In this document: positions 1-12,362 of the stretch, one piece after another
Position numbering within the stretch: position 1 is the first letter of the stretch
Layout of the letters: each line of letters begins with the position of its first letter
Source of the DNA: Castor canadensis
Taxonomy: Eukaryota > Chordata > Mammalia > Rodentia > Castoridae
Length of the DNA stretch: 64,000 nucleotides
NCBI RefSeq assembly: GCF_047511655.1
Contig: NC_133391.1
Location: forward strand, 132,092,906-132,156,905
Direction of reading: 5' to 3'
Notes under the pieces: model-generated
The model's database searches: none
Told to the model about the DNA's origin: nothing
Seen by the model: only the letters and a program-made list of their open reading frames with translations
Program-made: the position numbers and the translations under genes

Positions 1-2860
1 AAGTTTTTCCTGCTCCCTGCCCTCCGTCCCCACTCAGTGGATCGGGTTTTAGTGCAACACAAAAAGGGAGGGTCATTGAGAAACCATACACATGCATACT
101 CACAACCAAACACTCTTCCTAAATTGTTACAAAAAAGAAAGGCTCAGACCTCCTTTAGCAAAACTTTTGCTTCTGTAGTAATTATTTCAAAACCAAACAA
201 TGTTTTGTTTCTACCAGTCACAAGAACGAAAGTAGGGAAAGAGAGTGGAGGGGGATGGAGGAGGAGAGGGAGCATCGTGGCAGAAAGGAAAAACAGGAAA
301 TAGGATTGTTAAGAGGAAGAGCCAGAAAATGAAAAGGTTGAACGGACCCATAAATTGAGAATTTAGTTAAAAGTATAAAGTTCTTTCTTCTCCACCCTTC
401 ATTGCCTATCAAGCATTTTACCATGTTCTGGAAGAATAAAATATGATCTACCTCTCCCCTAGAAAAGTAGGTTTTGAAGAGAATTTCCTTGTTAAAAAAA
501 TTATAAACACAAATAGAAATCCAGTGAGCCAAAGTCAACAGTTCCATATTGATGTCAGGCTGGAAGAAACTGTCCTTTTTGGGTTTGCAGCCCACACCCC
601 TTGCTGGCATGGCTCCACTTCTATTTGTGCCTGGAATTTTATGTTAGCCCAGAGCCTCTGATCCAACACATAGCCATTCTGAAGCTCCCCACTTTCTCCA
701 TCTTTCCTGCCCAGCCTCCCATCCTGCCCTACCTGCAAAATAAAAAAGTAGAGTCTGCTCTTCCTGGCTGACTTTTTGGGCATCTCGGCCAAGGCAATTC
801 CCTTTTGACACTGTAGCTGAAACTGTGGCCCAAATCCCTCACATTTAGTCAAAGCAATGGAAATTTCGGTTTTTGCCGGCAGGAACCGTCTCCAGTGTGA
901 TTTGTCTGCCTAGAGACTATCTTTCAGGGCCAGAGGGCCCTGGGTGGAGCCACTGGACCTTATGTCACTTAGAAAACAGATTGTTTTTCTGCAATGAACT
1001 CAAGAAATTTGAGTATGTGGAAGTTAAGTGAAGAGCATTTTCACTTCATTTTGAAAACTGGTGGCTGCTACCCATAGTGAAGTCTCAGCACATCAGGTTC
1101 AAGGCTTTTTCCCCTAGCATGTGTGAAGGACACTGGCACTAGGTCCTGCTCTATTGGAAGGCTTAAATGAGATGACTGCAAGGCAGGAAGGGGCAGAAGA
1201 GGACCGTGCACAGGGTACGGGAACCTTCAGTCTTGAGTCAGTGCCTTGGGGATTCGCGCTTGGGTGATGTGGACAAAGAGGGCCATAGACATGTAATAGA
1301 CTTCCACTGTGGGACCTGTGATCCTCCCTTAAGTCAGCTCCATCTCAGGAAGTTAAATAGAGCCATGAAAGTGGAATTTTCAACAGACTTGGCCTGATTT
1401 CTTCAACAAATCAATTTGGGCAGGGGGAGGGGGAGAGAAAGAGAAAGAGAAACTGGAGATGTAACAACTAAGTATAAGGTGTGATCCCCTAGCAGATGCT
1501 GATTTGAATAAACTAGTTGTAAAATACCTTCTGAGAACCCTGATGAACGACAGTTTGGGAATTCTTTCTTTTTATTAAGTGTGATGCTAAATGTGACAAC
1601 ATGCAGCCCTTAGCGTTATGGCTCTATGGGAAGGAAGCATTCTTATTTTAGAGAGACATACATGATTATTTGGGGTGAAATACCATTATATCTAAAATTT
1701 ACTTTGAAATATTTGGGCTAAAAGAACAGATTAAAAAAAAAAGTAAATATGGCAAAGTTTAGCAATTAGTCTAGTGCTCGCTGGCTCCTCCAGGTAGGGA
1801 GCATGCTCAGAACCTGGGATGGTGCCAAAAGAACAGGTGGAAAGAAGATACAGGTGGGGAGTCCTCAGAGGCTCAGCTCTTTAAGCCCCATTTGTAACAA
1901 CCTAGCTTAATATGGCCCTGAAATGGTGTGAAATCTGAGAAGAAAGTTTTCTGAGGGTCATTGGGTAGGGGGTCACTGACCAAGAAAGCCATTTCTCAGA
2001 AAAGTCCAAACTAGGTCACAATGAGGCAAAGCCAGTTTTACAGAAACAGAGACCACCAGGTTAGCCAAAGGCAAGGCAGGGGCTGCAGCCGTCACCAGCA
2101 AGTGTTCTTTGCCACCCTGGTGTCCCACTCTCCTTACCCTGAGGCTCTGGCCTTCAGCTCCTGATCTCTGCTCTGCTTTCAGGAAAGGACTCCAAAGTCA
2201 ACCTCTATCCTGTGTGGGGCTCCAGGATCCAAATATTTTCAACCGACACTGAGTCCTCCCTAAACTTAACCAATCCCACTCTCTGTGGGTGCACTAACTG
2301 AACAAGAGGAAGGCGAGGCCAGTAAGACCGCCACTGTGGATCTGCGTGGGTTAAGGCAGTGGTTATTAATGGCTCCACCAGAGACCCAGGACATTACTGC
2401 TTCCAAAAGAAGAAAGAGCCAAACCATCTGGAGGGCTGCTGCTATGCTTGGCTAAAGGAAAAATGAAGCCATCAATTATTCAGAAGGCTGTAGGGACACT
2501 AGCATAGAGAAAGAGGCTTGAAAGGAAACTTGTAGGATTTCTAACCCGATTGTCCACCCACCCAAGCACCTAACATGCATTCCTTCTTCACAGTTTATGA
2601 TAAATCCTCCCAGCAGAAAGCATGTTCCTGTTCCTGCAAAGACAGGCCACACCTGTGATTACAGTTAGTCTGCAAATTGAGACATTGTCACTGGAGACTG
2701 ATGAGGAAGAAAAAACAAACCAAAATAACTTTATTTCACACACAGATCTTTTTTCACTGTGGAAAGTAGTTCTGGAGTTTATTTGCTTAGTGGACCCATC
2801 CTTCACCTTCAGATACAATGTGCTCACATCTTGGATTAGACCTAGGTTTTAAAGACAGCT
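1..2860. other. Intergenic, no gene seen
   Basis: No gene or clear repeat is visible. A short purine-rich run lies at about 1,423-1,452. A splice-acceptor-like pyrimidine tract ending in CAG at about 2,181 ('ctctgctctgctttcag') has no coherent open frame after it, so it is not called an exon. Confidence 0.6.
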
Positions 2861-2867
2861 GTGTGTG

Positions 2868-2958
2868 GCTGGGCTGGAGTGTAGCTCAGGTGGTAGAGCA
2901 TTTGCAAAGCCCTGGGTTCAATCCCCATCACTGCAAACAAACAAAAAAAGAAAAGAAA
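2868..2958 (+). mobile_element. ID-like tRNA-derived SINE
   Basis: The sequence contains a box-A-like 'gtgtagctcaggtggtaga' and a box-B-like 'gggttcaatcccc', with an A-rich tail. This is the tRNA-derived SINE monomer that recurs throughout the window. Confidence 0.9.
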
Positions 2959-3044
2959 CTGTATGTTTTATTTTAAGATCCCTTTCATTTCTCTGCAAGT
3001 GTAATATATAAATATAGTCACATTTTCTTCCATGTCCTCAGCTG

Positions 3045-3091
3045 AGCCCAGGCTAGCCTCGAACTCTTGATCCTCCTGCTTCCACCTCTAG
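3045..3091 (-). mobile_element. B1-like SINE remnant
   Basis: The segment 'caggctagcctcgaactctt' followed by 'gatcctcctgcttccacctc' is the complement of the central B1/7SL-type body. Both ends are missing. Confidence 0.6.
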
Positions 3092-3364
3092 AGTGAAGAG
3101 TTTGATTTTCACTAGTTCATTTTCTTTTTCCATTTTATAAGGTCTCATTAGGACTTCTACACCTGCATCATAACCGAGCATGAAAAATAGGTCCTTTGTC
3201 TTCCAGGAGTAACTAGCAAGATTGAAAGAGAAAAATCTAGAGAACAATACAGAACGAAGGGCAAGCAGATACTGTCTTGGTTTGTGATAGAAGTGTGAAA
3301 GCTCTCCCTGCAGAAGTGAAATCTCCGCAAGCCAGTGGAGTCAGCGGGGACTTTGTGGAGTGCA

Positions 3365-3515
3365 GACCATCATGGCCAAGTCCTGCCTCTGCCTTGTACT
3401 AGCTCAGTTTCACTTCTGTTATATGAGGACACAACAGTACATGTCTCCAAGGACTGCTATCAGGATTAAACAAGATACGCATATAGCATACAATACAATA
3501 AACACCAATAAATAT
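3365..3515 (+). mobile_element. MIR-like SINE, diverged
   Basis: The order of short matches follows the MIR layout: a 'ccaagtcctgcctctgcctt' region, then a 'ctcagttt' region, then 'ggattaaac'. It is strongly diverged. Confidence 0.45.
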
Positions 3516-3639
3516 TATTCTGAGCAGGGCACTGAAGGATAAGAAAAATTTAGACAAGCAGAAGGGAAAAAAGAAAGTAGAGAGTAGGCTTTGACTATCA
3601 CAGTGAAGATGCTGGGGAGGAAGTTCAGCAGGATGAAGC

Positions 3640-3815
3640 TGATGCAGGTTCGGATCCTGGTCCTCCTACTTCTTTGTGATTTGGGACAAGTGCACTCTAT
3701 GCTTCAGTTTCTTCATTTATTTAAAAACGGATGAGAGTAACCACCTCATAGGGTGGTAACATGGATTAAAATGTATTAAATATATTTTAAAGCTAGCACA
3801 ATGTCTTAGAAGACA
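3640..3815 (+). mobile_element. MIR SINE
   Basis: Clear MIR landmarks appear in order: 'ggttcggatcctggtcct', 'tttgggacaag', 'cttcagtttcttcattta', 'cctcatagggtggtaac' and 'ggattaaaatg'. Confidence 0.85.
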
Positions 3816-3919
3816 CACAGACTTACTTTATGTACATCTAGGCCCTCTGATTTCTTTTGGAAAATTTACTAGGTAGATATTTTAATTAGAAAAAAATTAA
3901 TCTCAAGGGATACATGTAG

Positions 3920-4230
3920 AGGCCAGGCATGGTGGCTCACATCTGTAATCCCAGTTACTTGGAAGGTGGCAATCAGGAGGATGGACTTTTAAGGCCAGCC
4001 CAGACAAAGAATTAATGAGACTCCAGCTCAACAAATAAGCCAGGTGTGGTAGTTCATATCTATAATCCTAGCTACTTGGGAGGCACAGGAAGATCAAGGA
4101 CTAAGGCCAGCCCCAGGCAAAAACTATCTGAAGAAGAACTATAGCAACAAAAGAGCTAAGGGTGTGGCTGAAGTGGCAAAGTGACTTCTAGGCCCTGAGT
4201 GTGAACCTTAGTACTACCCAAAAAAGACAT
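3920..4230 (+). mobile_element. Composite SINE: two B1-like units plus ID-like tail
   Basis: A first B1-like head begins 'gccaggcatggtggctcac'. A second unit begins near 4,030 ('gccaggtgtggtagttcat'). An ID-like tail follows near 4,160 ('aagggtgtggctgaagtggc'), then an A-rich end. This head-plus-tail structure is the lineage marker used in the organism call. Confidence 0.85.
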
Positions 4231-4446
4231 GCAAAAAGAGATCAGCATGAAACCTGCTATGTAGTAAATATAAATAAATATAAAATACATATTCATAAAA
4301 TATGTTATTGTGGAGCAAGACTACGTTCTTTCTCATATTGATAAGGGGTACAGAATAATTTCAGCAACAAGCCAAAATCTGCCAATACAGTATTTTGAAA
4401 AATAAGATTTTCAAGTCAAATGTTAAAATCACGTTTAAGCTTTATT

Positions 4447-4526
4447 TTTTTGCAGTGGTGGAGCTTGAACCCAGAGCCGTGCATGCTAGGCAGGCACTCT
4501 CTAGCTTAGCCACGGCCCTGGCCCAG
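4447..4526 (-). mobile_element. ID-like SINE
   Basis: This is the complement of the tRNA-derived monomer: a T-rich start, 'ggagcttgaacccagagcc' (complement of box B), 'tgctaggcaggcactct', then the complement of box A. Confidence 0.85.
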
Positions 4527-4529
4527 GTT

Positions 4530-6610
4530 TAAACATCTTAAAGAAAAAGCTGTTTTCAAGTACTTTATTTTAGCAGCATGAATTCATATGAGAATGATTG
4601 ACTCGATTACAGTTTTTCTCCTTCAGGCATTTTAAGCAATTCCAAGAGGATTTCTATTTGTTTCCTTGACTATATGTCAGGGAATGTGCCTTAAATAATA
4701 AATTTACATTCACTCTTAAAACTAACGTATATTTACAGTTTTACCCAGATCAGACCTCTTTCCCACTATTCTGAGTTCTGGAGAGTTCATTGTAGTTGTA
4801 TGCTACAATACAACCGGCCACTTATTGATCAATTCACAATCAGAAACTTCCATAAGAATTTTATTTGGGGTCTTAGGAACTGCCCTTCAGAACTCTGACT
4901 CTGTGTGCCAATGAAAGCAGGGAAAGTGGGAGCTACAGTCCTAATTTGCACAGAAAGAATAAAATGTCTATGTAAGAAACTTCTACTGAGATATTGAGGA
5001 AGAATAGAAGCTAGCAACCAATAGAAGACAAAAGAACATAAAAGCAGAACAGAAATGACCATTAAAAAAACAAGAGCCCAAGAACCTTCCAATATCACAA
5101 TGCGCTCTGGGAGTGACCAATGTTCACATTCCGGGCAGCAGTTGGAGACATGCACAAGTCCTCCTGACTCCATATTGAAAAGTCTGTCAATGTCGCTTTC
5201 ATAACTTTGGTTTTTACACAGTGAGTGTTTCTTCTCCCTACATTGGGCTCGAGCTTATATTGCTTTCTTCCTTTCCTTTTTTCCCTTCTTATGTGTTGTT
5301 CCCCATTCCTTCCTACATAGACACATTTGTGGATCTTTGCTATAATCCCATTGGTCTGTGGACCCCAATGTAAGGATGTCAATTATAAAATGCTTCACCA
5401 GTTTCTCCAGAAGCCGCTTGGTCAGCGATTAAATAACCAGCCTTGAGGATCCGAGGTTTGCTGTCAGTCTTGGTTGAGAGCCCTGCTCCCCGTGGGCACG
5501 CACACTGACCTGGTTCCCCAGCATGCACCTGCCTCCAGGGGCCTGAAAGGAAACTGGCCAATGGAGCTGGTGCCAGGAGTTCAGTTACGATGAGACACGA
5601 TGCATGCCAGGGAATCTTCCTGTGCTAAACAGATTTCTCAGTCTTAAAAAAATCTGATCATTTTGCATTCAGTATTAAACAGTCATCAGAGGGCCTTCCT
5701 TTCTTCAGATAAACTCAGCCTGTGACTAAGGAAACATATTGTGTGACAAATGTGCTAACACTGCTTAAATCCCGGAATAAAATTACAAGAAATAAAGAGG
5801 AAACACTCTAAGCAAAGCCCGTGTGCCAGGGATTTCATTTTAAAGTAGGTAGATCCTATTCTAATTTTCTCCAAGTCATACATAATATTTTTCTAGAAGT
5901 AAAAGTTCATGTTTTATTTCTCAGGTTGGCAATGGTTTTCCCATCTGGCTTTTGTACTTTTAACTTATTAATTAGTTTTAAAGCTGGAGTCAAAATTTTC
6001 ACGACTTGTCAATGAAAACTTGAGTTTAGCACTTCATGCAAGAAATTAAGGTAAATTTAATTTGAATAGAGAAGATGGTACAGTAAACACATTTGGCGAT
6101 AACAGACTTTCCCAAGTTCTTGCTGTTCTTCTCACAGAGCAGAGTCAGTTTTGCATTTCTCCCTTTTTGCCTCAAAACACTTTCCTGGAAGTTCTTGTGC
6201 ATGACAGCCAAGGATACCCATATTTAGAGGCCTATGTGCTAAGCAAAGGCACACCATCCCTTTACATTTAAAGAGGAAGCAAGGGGCTAGTATTTCTTCC
6301 AAGTGGATGTGAAGTCATTTTCCAAGAACTAACGACATTGATTTATTTGGGGTCTTGTTGATATCAGTTCGACACTTGCATTATCAGAGAAAGCTTAGTC
6401 TTCTAGAAAAAAAGCATAGTGATGGGACTAAGATTTTCTTCAAAGCAATAAATTAATGATGCTTACATCTCAGCGTCTCTCGCTCACACTGGCCCCTGTG
6501 AATGCAGCTGCTGGTGGGAAAGGGAAGGCAGGCCACACTCAGGAATCATTTCTGGTAAATTTCCTAATCTCAAAAGAAAAGGACGTGGAGCTCCATGGCT
6601 CCAGTAATTT
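4530..6610. other. Intergenic, no gene seen
   Basis: The sequence is AT-rich with a pyrimidine-rich run at about 5,262-5,293. A patch at about 5,400-5,560 is more GC- and CpG-rich than its surroundings but matches nothing I recognise. Frames of 60-114 codons here have no domain or family resemblance. Confidence 0.5.
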
Positions 6611-6611
6611 T

Positions 6612-6697
6612 TTTCCGTGCTATGGATCAGACGCAGGGCCTCACACATACTAGGCAAGCATTCTACTGCTGAGTCACATTCCCAGCCCTGCTCCAGG
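6612..6697 (-). mobile_element. ID-like SINE
   Basis: The segment 'actaggcaagcattctactg' followed by 'gagtcacattcccagccct' is the complement of the ID-like monomer, and the T-rich side is at the left. Confidence 0.8.
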
Positions 6698-7066
6698 AAT
6701 TGTTGTGATTTATTTTTTGTTTCTGTATATTTATTTCATACTGATTTTATATGCATAGCTTTACTTTCTTTCCCTTAGAGGGTACCCCAAATTGCATAAG
6801 CTTCAGGACTCGCACACAGTCTGGCTCTACCACTGCATAAGAATGGATCATTCTTAATTATAATTCATTGCCTAGTCTCAGTTCCTCATTTCCTTAATTG
6901 GTAGCTCCCTTTTCATTTTAAAAGCAGATTTTGTGTTATAGCTCTTCCTTCATTCAGTCAGGCTATGAATTGAAAGTTTAGGAAAGTGGGGAGCGGGTAG
7001 GGCAAGGGAATGGTGATATTAGGGCTTTGGTAGCAAGACTCTCTCCTTATAGAAGAAAATAGACTA

Positions 7067-7215
7067 TTTGCTGGGTATGGTCGTGCATGTCTGTAATAAC
7101 AACATGCAGGAGGCTGAGACAGGAAGATCAGGCATGCCAGGCCAGTCTGGCCTACAAAATAGTAAGACCTTATCTCAAAAAAGAAGGAAGAGGAAGAGGA
7201 GGAGGAAGAAGAGTT
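7067..7215 (+). mobile_element. B1-like SINE with purine-rich tail
   Basis: A B1 head 'gctgggtatggtcgtgcatg' is followed by 'caggaggctgagacagga' and 'gaccttatctcaaaaaa'. The tail has expanded into a GAA/GGA-rich tract to about 7,215. Confidence 0.85.
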
Positions 7216-7219
7216 GGAG

Positions 7220-8880
7220 GAAAAATAGACTGTTGATTACTTTTATTTTCCTCACTGAAACATGGAAATGTCCTAAACTGGCAACACGTTTGTGTCTCTT
7301 CAAAGTTATGAATACACACCAACACTTCAAAGAAACCACTACCACCACTCACCGTCCTCAGAGTGGAACTACTGTACTAGATCTCCTAGAAGGCTTTAAT
7401 TGAGAACATTGTTTAACACTTCACACCATCTTTTTCTAGTGAGCTCTTCAAAGAATTTTTCTGGTCTTAGTTCCAGGAATAGCTGTGCTTCTTTTGAGCC
7501 ACTGGCCTTTTTATCTTATCAACTATGTAAACTGCATCAGCAACCACAGCTCCCACTTTGAGATGGTGACTGGTAAACCCGAAGTCAAATCTACAGTTGG
7601 GTCCTGCCTGGTGATGATGGTGTAGTGACAGCCTGGGTTGTCTTTCTTCCTTTATTTCTAATTATTATTCATGCTACTTTGTTGCATTTGATATATCCTT
7701 TCTTCAGAGAGAGTTAGGAAGGATATAATAATAAAATATTCTTTCAAAAGAATTCTGGTTATCATTTTAGCATTGATATACGGATATATTGCAAAAGAAT
7801 CTTTACTTACCACACCAAGAAGATAAGATTTGAAGGAAAGTGTGTGGTGTGAAGCATCCCTTTGTTCCTTTCCACTTTTGTTGCTCACATTCAAACTTTG
7901 CCTGGTTCACCAACAGTGTCAAGTGTGCCCCTCACATCATCCCAGCCTCCTGTCACCTAACTTCAGGGAGCACTGAAGACCGCAGCTGCTTCTAGCCCAT
8001 CTTTGCCATGCCTGGAATTTACTCACCCCCATGTCTCCCCACCCCATTCCCAACAGGGCATTGATGCTCTGAGACCGCTTTCCAAGACCCAAGCTGTACT
8101 CAACAGATGGAGGCAAATGAACTTTCAGAGAATGTTCTCAAATGTCTACAAAAGAGGGTGAAAGTACCCTGACCCTAGAAATAGCATCACAGATAATTTA
8201 GACAGGAAAGAAATCTGACCAGGGGAGGGGAAGGCCCAACTTCTCTGACCCCTCTATCATACCTGAGCTATCTTGGTGGGCACACTAGATCTTCCTAGAG
8301 GAAATAGGCAAGAACTCTTCTGTCAGGATGGCCTGAAGTGAGGAAAATAACTGCTAGCAGAAAAAGGGATCTCTGGAGTTAACTCTGGTCAGGCCAGTCT
8401 TCTGGGGACAGATGTGACCTCAGCCCCTACCTCAAACTTCTCATTGCTCAAAATTTCAAATTCAAGTCAGAGTGAGAACAGAGTTTTGTCATCACCTCAG
8501 AATTTCTAGTTCTAATGTCCTTTTGGCCCAAGTACCCTTATTAGGGAAGTTCAACCCCCAGACTTGAAAGCCTCTCACAAATAGCATTAGTCGTTCTTCT
8601 CTATTTCAATCAGACATGTCTTTTTCAGACTTTTTCTCCTATTCCTAAAAAGAGAGGGTGAGCTGGTTGTGAGTAAGTTTGGGATATTGTATGCCCCAGA
8701 TTATCTGAGTGGTTTATTTCCACCCACAAATCGAGATGACTACCACTGAGTCACATCACCCCAGAAAGGAAAGCCAACATTCAAAATCTGCACTAACACC
8801 CAGATGGAAGGAGATGCTTATGGGCACATGTGCGATCAGCACACAGTCTTCTCACTGCAAGGCCAGCTCCATGGGGGCCG
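7220..8880. other. Intergenic, no gene seen
   Basis: No gene or confident repeat is visible. The stretch at 7,900-8,500 is moderately GC-rich without CpG clustering. Confidence 0.5.
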
Positions 8881-8955
8881 AGCTTTGTTCTAGTATATTA
8901 ACTGCTAGGTCCCCAGAACCTGGCGCACAGTAGGTGCTCAATAAAGTGCTGTTCC
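8880..8955 (+). mobile_element. MIR or L2 3'-end fragment
   Basis: The run 'cctggcgcacagtaggtgct' followed by 'caataaagtg' matches the shared MIR/L2 3' terminus. Confidence 0.6.
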
Positions 8956-8984
8956 TGTGTTACTCATGAGTACAGATGAGTATC

Positions 8985-9448
8985 GATGATCAACACAATA
9001 CCACAGACTGAGTAGTTCATAAAAAGTGGTTTATCTCTCACAGTTCTGCAATCTGGGAAGTTGAAGATCAAGGCACCAGCAAGCTCACTGTCCCCCGAGA
9101 GCCTGTTCCCTGGTCCGTTGAAGCGACACCACCTCACTGTGTCCCCACGTGGTCAAGGCAATAAACTCTCTAGTAACTCCACCCCACTTGTCATGTTCTT
9201 GTTTTTATATGTTTTGTTTTGTTTTTGTTTGTTTGAGACAGGGTGTTACTATGTAGACTACGCTGGCCTGGAAACTGATACTCCCGCCTCTGTAGCACCC
9301 TTTGATAAGGGCATTAATCTTCTTGAGGGCTCCACCATCACAACCTAATCACCTATCAACAGGCCCATCTCGTTAAATACCATCACCTTGGGGGTTAGGA
9401 TTCCAGCATATGAATTGTGGAGAGGACACAAATATTCAAGCCATAGAA
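8985..9448 (-). mobile_element. ERVL-MaLR-type LTR (MLT1/MST-like), interrupted
   Basis: Landmarks of a MaLR LTR in antisense appear in order: 'accacagactgagtagttca', 'ctcacagttctgcaatctgg', 'gggcattaatcttcttgagg', 'aacctaatcacctatcaac', 'gggggttaggattccagcat' and 'attcaagccatagaa'. It is a solo LTR fragment with no retroviral coding sequence. A B1-like SINE interrupts it at about 9,195-9,300. Confidence 0.8.
9195..9300 (-). mobile_element. B1-like SINE inside an LTR
   Basis: A T-rich start is followed by 'tttgagacagggtgttacta' and 'cgctggcctggaaactg', the complement of a B1 body. The LTR resumes immediately after. Confidence 0.75.
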
Positions 9449-9449
9449 C

Positions 9450-10450
9450 TGAATAAAATCTCAGAAAATCTGTGGCTTTCTCTTTCTCTCATGTCCCTAC
9501 AAGAGAGACCAAGTTGGCTCACAGCTTTTAAAGGAAAGGGTAGAGGAAGAATGAGGAAGATAGTTTAGTCACTTAGGTTGCACATCACTGTTGCTTCCCT
9601 GCTCAGGGGAAGTACTGCACTCCACAACTGAGCACGCAGATATAAAATTGTGACTACAGCAGGCATTATTTTTGGCCTCCCTTCATTCTCCAACATTTTT
9701 GTTTGCTGACAAAACCTCCAGTTTTGCTCAAGTATTAGAGGACTGGATGTCTCAGAAAAATTGGGCTCTTTCCATTTAGGGATGAATCCTGAGTCATGTA
9801 GGCAGATCATGGAATTCTGTCCCTCTTGCCAAGGCTAAAGAGCATGTGAGGGAGAGGCAGAGAGGGAGTCTGCTAGTGGACTTCCAGAAGTTTTCAACAG
9901 ACCATGAGGAACAGACAGGCCTCTTGGCCTCTTCTAACCTTAGGACACCATGAGTATGGCAGCCATGTTGGAACATGGGGGTGGGAGAACCTAGAACAAG
10001 CTGAGGATGGCAAAGCAAAAAAGAAACCCAAAGAACTTGGGTCTTCTATTACAAATTTGAGTCATCCAATTACTCCAGAACCCCCTTTCTTCTAAAATTG
10101 TAGTATAAGAAAATACAAATTTCTAAATTTAAACTATATTCAATTGTATTTCCTTTACTTGATTCAAAAGCATACCCATTAGTACAACGACCAAATGCAT
10201 GAAAACAAACAAATCAACGAACAACAATATTTAAAACTCGCCCTGATGGGAAGGGTTACGAGTATGTGTCTTGGAAGCAGAGAGGTTACAAACAAGGCCA
10301 AGTACATCAACTTAAGTTTTATGACTACAACTCTTGACAATTTATCATTTTCACTATGATTCATTTGTCAAAAGTTATATCTATTGTCCAGTCATTTCCC
10401 CTAAGTTATTTTATACTCGTGACCTTTCATTTTGGCAGCTGATTGTACTC
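9450..10450. other. Intergenic, no gene seen
   Basis: Neither a recognisable repeat nor coding signal is seen in this 1 kb. Confidence 0.5.
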
Positions 10451-10456
10451 TAGAAC

Positions 10457-10745
10457 AAAAGTCAACAAACTTTTTCTATAAAAGGCCAGCTAATAAATAT
10501 TTCATTGTAGACCACATAGTCTCTGTAACTATGCACAGAAGTACCATAGATGAAATATAGATGATATATAGATGAACGAGGATGGCTGTGTCCTAATTCC
10601 TAATCAAACTTATTATAGATATTGAAATGTGAATTTCATATCATTTCCATGTGTTACAAAAATATTCCTTTTTCCATTTTCAGCCATTTCCAAATGTAAA
10701 AATCACCCAAAGGAATACATGTAAAACTGGTAAAGCTGAATAAGA
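10457..10745. mobile_element. hAT-type DNA transposon fossil
   Basis: Ordered matches to a common non-autonomous mammalian hAT element: 'gtcaacaaactttttctata', 'aaggccagctaataaatat', 'ggctgtgtcctaattcc', 'gaaatgtgaatttcatatca' and 'cagccatttccaaatgtaaa'. I am not certain of the family name. Confidence 0.65.
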
Positions 10746-11703
10746 TTTGATAGCATGTATTGTATTTGTATGGTTTTGTAAGATGTTACCATTGGAAACT
10801 GAGTAAAGAATGCAAAGGAACCCTCTGTATACTTCCTTTTCTTTAATTATGGTAAAATATATGTAACATAAAAGTAAGCATATTAAACATTTTAAAATAT
10901 TTAATCTGGTGGTATTAAGTACATTCATATTTTTGTGCAACCACCACCACCATCCATCTCCAGAACTTTTTTAGTGTCCCCAAATGAAACCCTAAACCTA
11001 TTAAAAAGTAATCCTCCTTACTCCCTCCCTACAGCCCCTTTTCAGTCTTTATGAATTCTACTATTCTAGGTACCTCATAAAAGTAGAATCATACAACATT
11101 TGTCCATGAGTGTCTGGTCACTCATGTATCCAGTGTTCATCCAGGCTGTACTACGTATCAGAATTTCATTCCTTTTTAAGGCTGAATAATATTCCATTCC
11201 ATTGTATACACATACCACATTTTGTTTATTCACGCATCCATTAGTGGACTTTTGAGTTGTTCACACCTTTTCAATGTTGTGAATAACGAACACTGGTGTG
11301 CAAATATTCATTCAAATCCTTGTTTTCAATTCTTTTGGATATATATACTGACAAGTGGAAGTGCTAGTCATATACTAATTCTACATTCAATTTTTTGAGG
11401 AAACACAAAACAATACTGTTTTCCATAGTGGCTACACCGTCTTACATTCCTACAAACAGTGCACAAGTATTCCAATTTCTCGACATCCTTACCAACAATT
11501 ATTTTCTGAATATTCATCTTAATGAGTATGAAGTACTTTCTCATTTTGTTTTTGATTTGTATTGCTAATTGGAAATTTGTATTTCTTTAGAGAAATTTCT
11601 ATTCAAGTCCTTCATCCATATTTTAATAGGGTTTTGTTGTTGTTGATTTGTAGGAATTCTTTATATATTTTGGATATTAATCCCTTATCAAAAATATGAT
11701 TAC

Positions 11704-11818
11704 CTGTGGAGTGTGATGGTACATGCCTGTAGTCCTAGTACTCGGAAGACTGAGGCAGAAGAATCTTGAGTTTGAGGCCAGCTCGGGCTACACAGTGAGA
11801 CTCTGTCTTAAAAACAAA
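11704..11818 (+). mobile_element. B1-like SINE inside L1
   Basis: The B1 body 'gagtgtgatggtacatgcct' leads to 'gtgagactctgtcttaaaaa'. It interrupts the antisense L1. Confidence 0.85.
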
Positions 11819-11823
11819 AAGGG

Positions 11824-12165
11824 TGAGGGGTATCAGATCTGTAATCCTAGTTACTCAGGAAGCAGAGATTGGGAGGATCATGGTTCAAGGCCAGCTGGGG
11901 TAAAAGTTTGTAAGATCCCATCTTTCAGTTTAAAAAAAAAATACTGGGCATGGTGGCAGATAACTGTCATTCTAGCTATGTGGGAAGTGTAAATAGGAGA
12001 ATGGCAAACCAGGGGCTTGATTGAGCATAAATGCAAGACCCTATCTCAAAAATAAGCAAAACAAAAAGGCCTGGGCAGCACCTGCACAGCAAGTGCAAAG
12101 TCCTAATGCAAACTCAAGTACGCCAAAAAAAAAAAAGAAGAAGAAAAAGGTGGAAAAGGAAGAAA
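11824..12165 (+). mobile_element. Composite SINE(s) inside L1
   Basis: A B1-like unit ('cagatctgtaatcctagtta') is followed by a second B1-like head at about 11,943 ('ctgggcatggtggcagataa'). An ID-like tail and an A-rich run end near 12,165. This may be one composite element or two stacked insertions. Confidence 0.75.
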
Positions 12166-12242
12166 GATGATTTACAAATACTTTCCCCTATTATGTAGAT
12201 TGCCTTTTCACTCTGTTAATAGTGTCTTTTGATACACAAGAC

Positions 12243-12362
12243 TTGTTTTTTTTTTTTGAGACAGTCTCATTATATAGCTTAGGCTAGCCTCAAAGTCATG
12301 GTCTTCCTTGCCTCTACCTCCCAAGTGCTAGGATTATAAGTAGGCACCACTACCCCTGGCTA
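12243..12362 (-). mobile_element. B1-like SINE inside L1
   Basis: Poly-T, then 'gagacagtctcattatatag', 'aggctagcctcaaagtcatg' and 'ctcccaagtgctaggattat' form the complement of a full B1-like monomer. L1 sequence flanks it on both sides. Confidence 0.9.

Noticed and set aside
2165..2300. Splice-acceptor-like pyrimidine tract followed by a possible exon
   Set aside because: No donor at a sensible distance and no open frame that continues; no recognisable peptide.
8985..9448. Remnants of retroviral gag/pol/env genes next to the LTRs
   Set aside because: All LTRs in the window appear to be solo or fragmentary; no internal coding region is visible next to any of them.
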